NCBI GenBank assembly: GCA_037903355.1
Contig: JBAJFE010000014.1
Coordinates: 2,666,001-2,730,000 of the forward strand
Direction: 5' to 3'
DNA: 64,000 nucleotides
Source: Trichuris trichiura
Taxonomy: Eukaryota > Nematoda > Enoplea > Trichinellida > Trichuridae
The notes beneath the pieces were generated by a model. The model was given only the letters and a program-made list of their open reading frames with translations, was not told the DNA's origin and searched no databases. The translations under genes and the position numbers were made by a program. This document shows, piece by piece, positions 63,619 to 64,000 of the stretch. Positions within the stretch are counted from its first letter, which is position 1, and every line of letters begins with the position of its first letter.

Positions 63619-64000
63619 TCAGTCCATAAGAAACTTGCCGCAACGGTGAAACAGTGCACCATCCTCTTTTGAACAGGTTTCCGATTTTACTTTCAGTTTT
63701 AGACTGTCTTATCCTGCTGCCAAGTTGAGTCCTTTAATTTTTTCTAGAGAAGGCACTTTCACCCTCATTGGTCCTATCGTCCGTGGTCTTTGCGTTTCAA
63801 GTTTTAAGATTGAGGTCCGTTGGAAAGCAGCGGTCCATTTTAATTAAATCGAAGGTGTAGTACGCTTTTGTTTTTGCAAGAAGGCTTTGTGTATTACTAG
63901 TCTTGAAAATTTTAGCCCTTCTACTTTGCTGTTGCACCCCATAATATTAGCGCATTTCACATGTCAGTCGATATAGTTTTTTTATCTCAAAGCCAATCGA
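63619..64000. other. ADAM 3' flank
   Basis: After the stop TAA at 63616-63618 I see no recognisable feature and no clear AATAAA signal. Confidence 0.4.

Noticed and set aside
1..64000. tRNA or rRNA genes
   Set aside because: I looked for B-box-like GGTTCGAATCC with foldable neighbours and rRNA core sequences and found none; a covariance scan was not possible.

Overview
The window is eukaryotic, moderately GC-balanced DNA with genes split by very short introns (about 42-61 bp) and a few longer ones stuffed with transposons. Family content (a DNase II gene, DAD1, APRT, a RDH/17-beta-HSD-type SDR, a membrane ADAM protease, BEL/Pao and Penelope-like elements) and the tiny introns fit a clade I parasitic nematode, most likely a whipworm (Trichuris) or close relative. 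This is inference from gene style and family content; no marker in the window proves the species.

Layout. 0.8-7.6 kb: two Penelope-like elements (PLEs), one antisense and truncated, one nearly full length with repeated ends (pLTRs); each is interrupted by a foldback insertion with its own target duplication. 9.6-11.8 kb (minus): an intronless GAF-GAF-phosphodiesterase whose metal ligands are largely lost. 14.1-14.8 kb (plus): a two-exon NTPCR/THEP1-type nucleoside triphosphatase. 15.6-21.7 kb (minus): an intact BEL/Pao LTR retrotransposon with two matching 236-bp LTRs and a 5-bp target duplication. 21.7-32.7 kb: a gene desert with foldback elements. 32.7-36.6 kb (plus): a six-exon DNase II. 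36.6-44.7 kb: another desert with PLE-derived foldbacks. 44.7-45.5 kb (minus): APRT with an unclear last exon. 46.0-46.4 kb (plus): DAD1, single exon, with two nested insertions just upstream. 48.6-50.7 kb (plus): a six-exon short-chain dehydrogenase. 51.3-51.6 kb: a mariner relic. 54.7-63.6 kb (plus): a transmembrane ADAM metalloprotease of at least 12 exons, with a PLE inside its 4.7-kb intron.

The genes are ordinary, unlinked nematode housekeeping or secreted-protein genes and show no operon-like logic. The common thread of the window is the PLE family: the pLTR copies and the foldback elements share a hammerhead-ribozyme-like core (CTGANGA, one extra base, a 5-6 bp stem-loop, GAAA), and the foldbacks look like inverted pLTR dimers with an asymmetric tail and 8-13 bp target duplications. 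One of them still holds a piece of PLE coding sequence between its arms, which links the two groups. This is the most interesting signal here. The second is the predicted catalytically dead phosphodiesterase.
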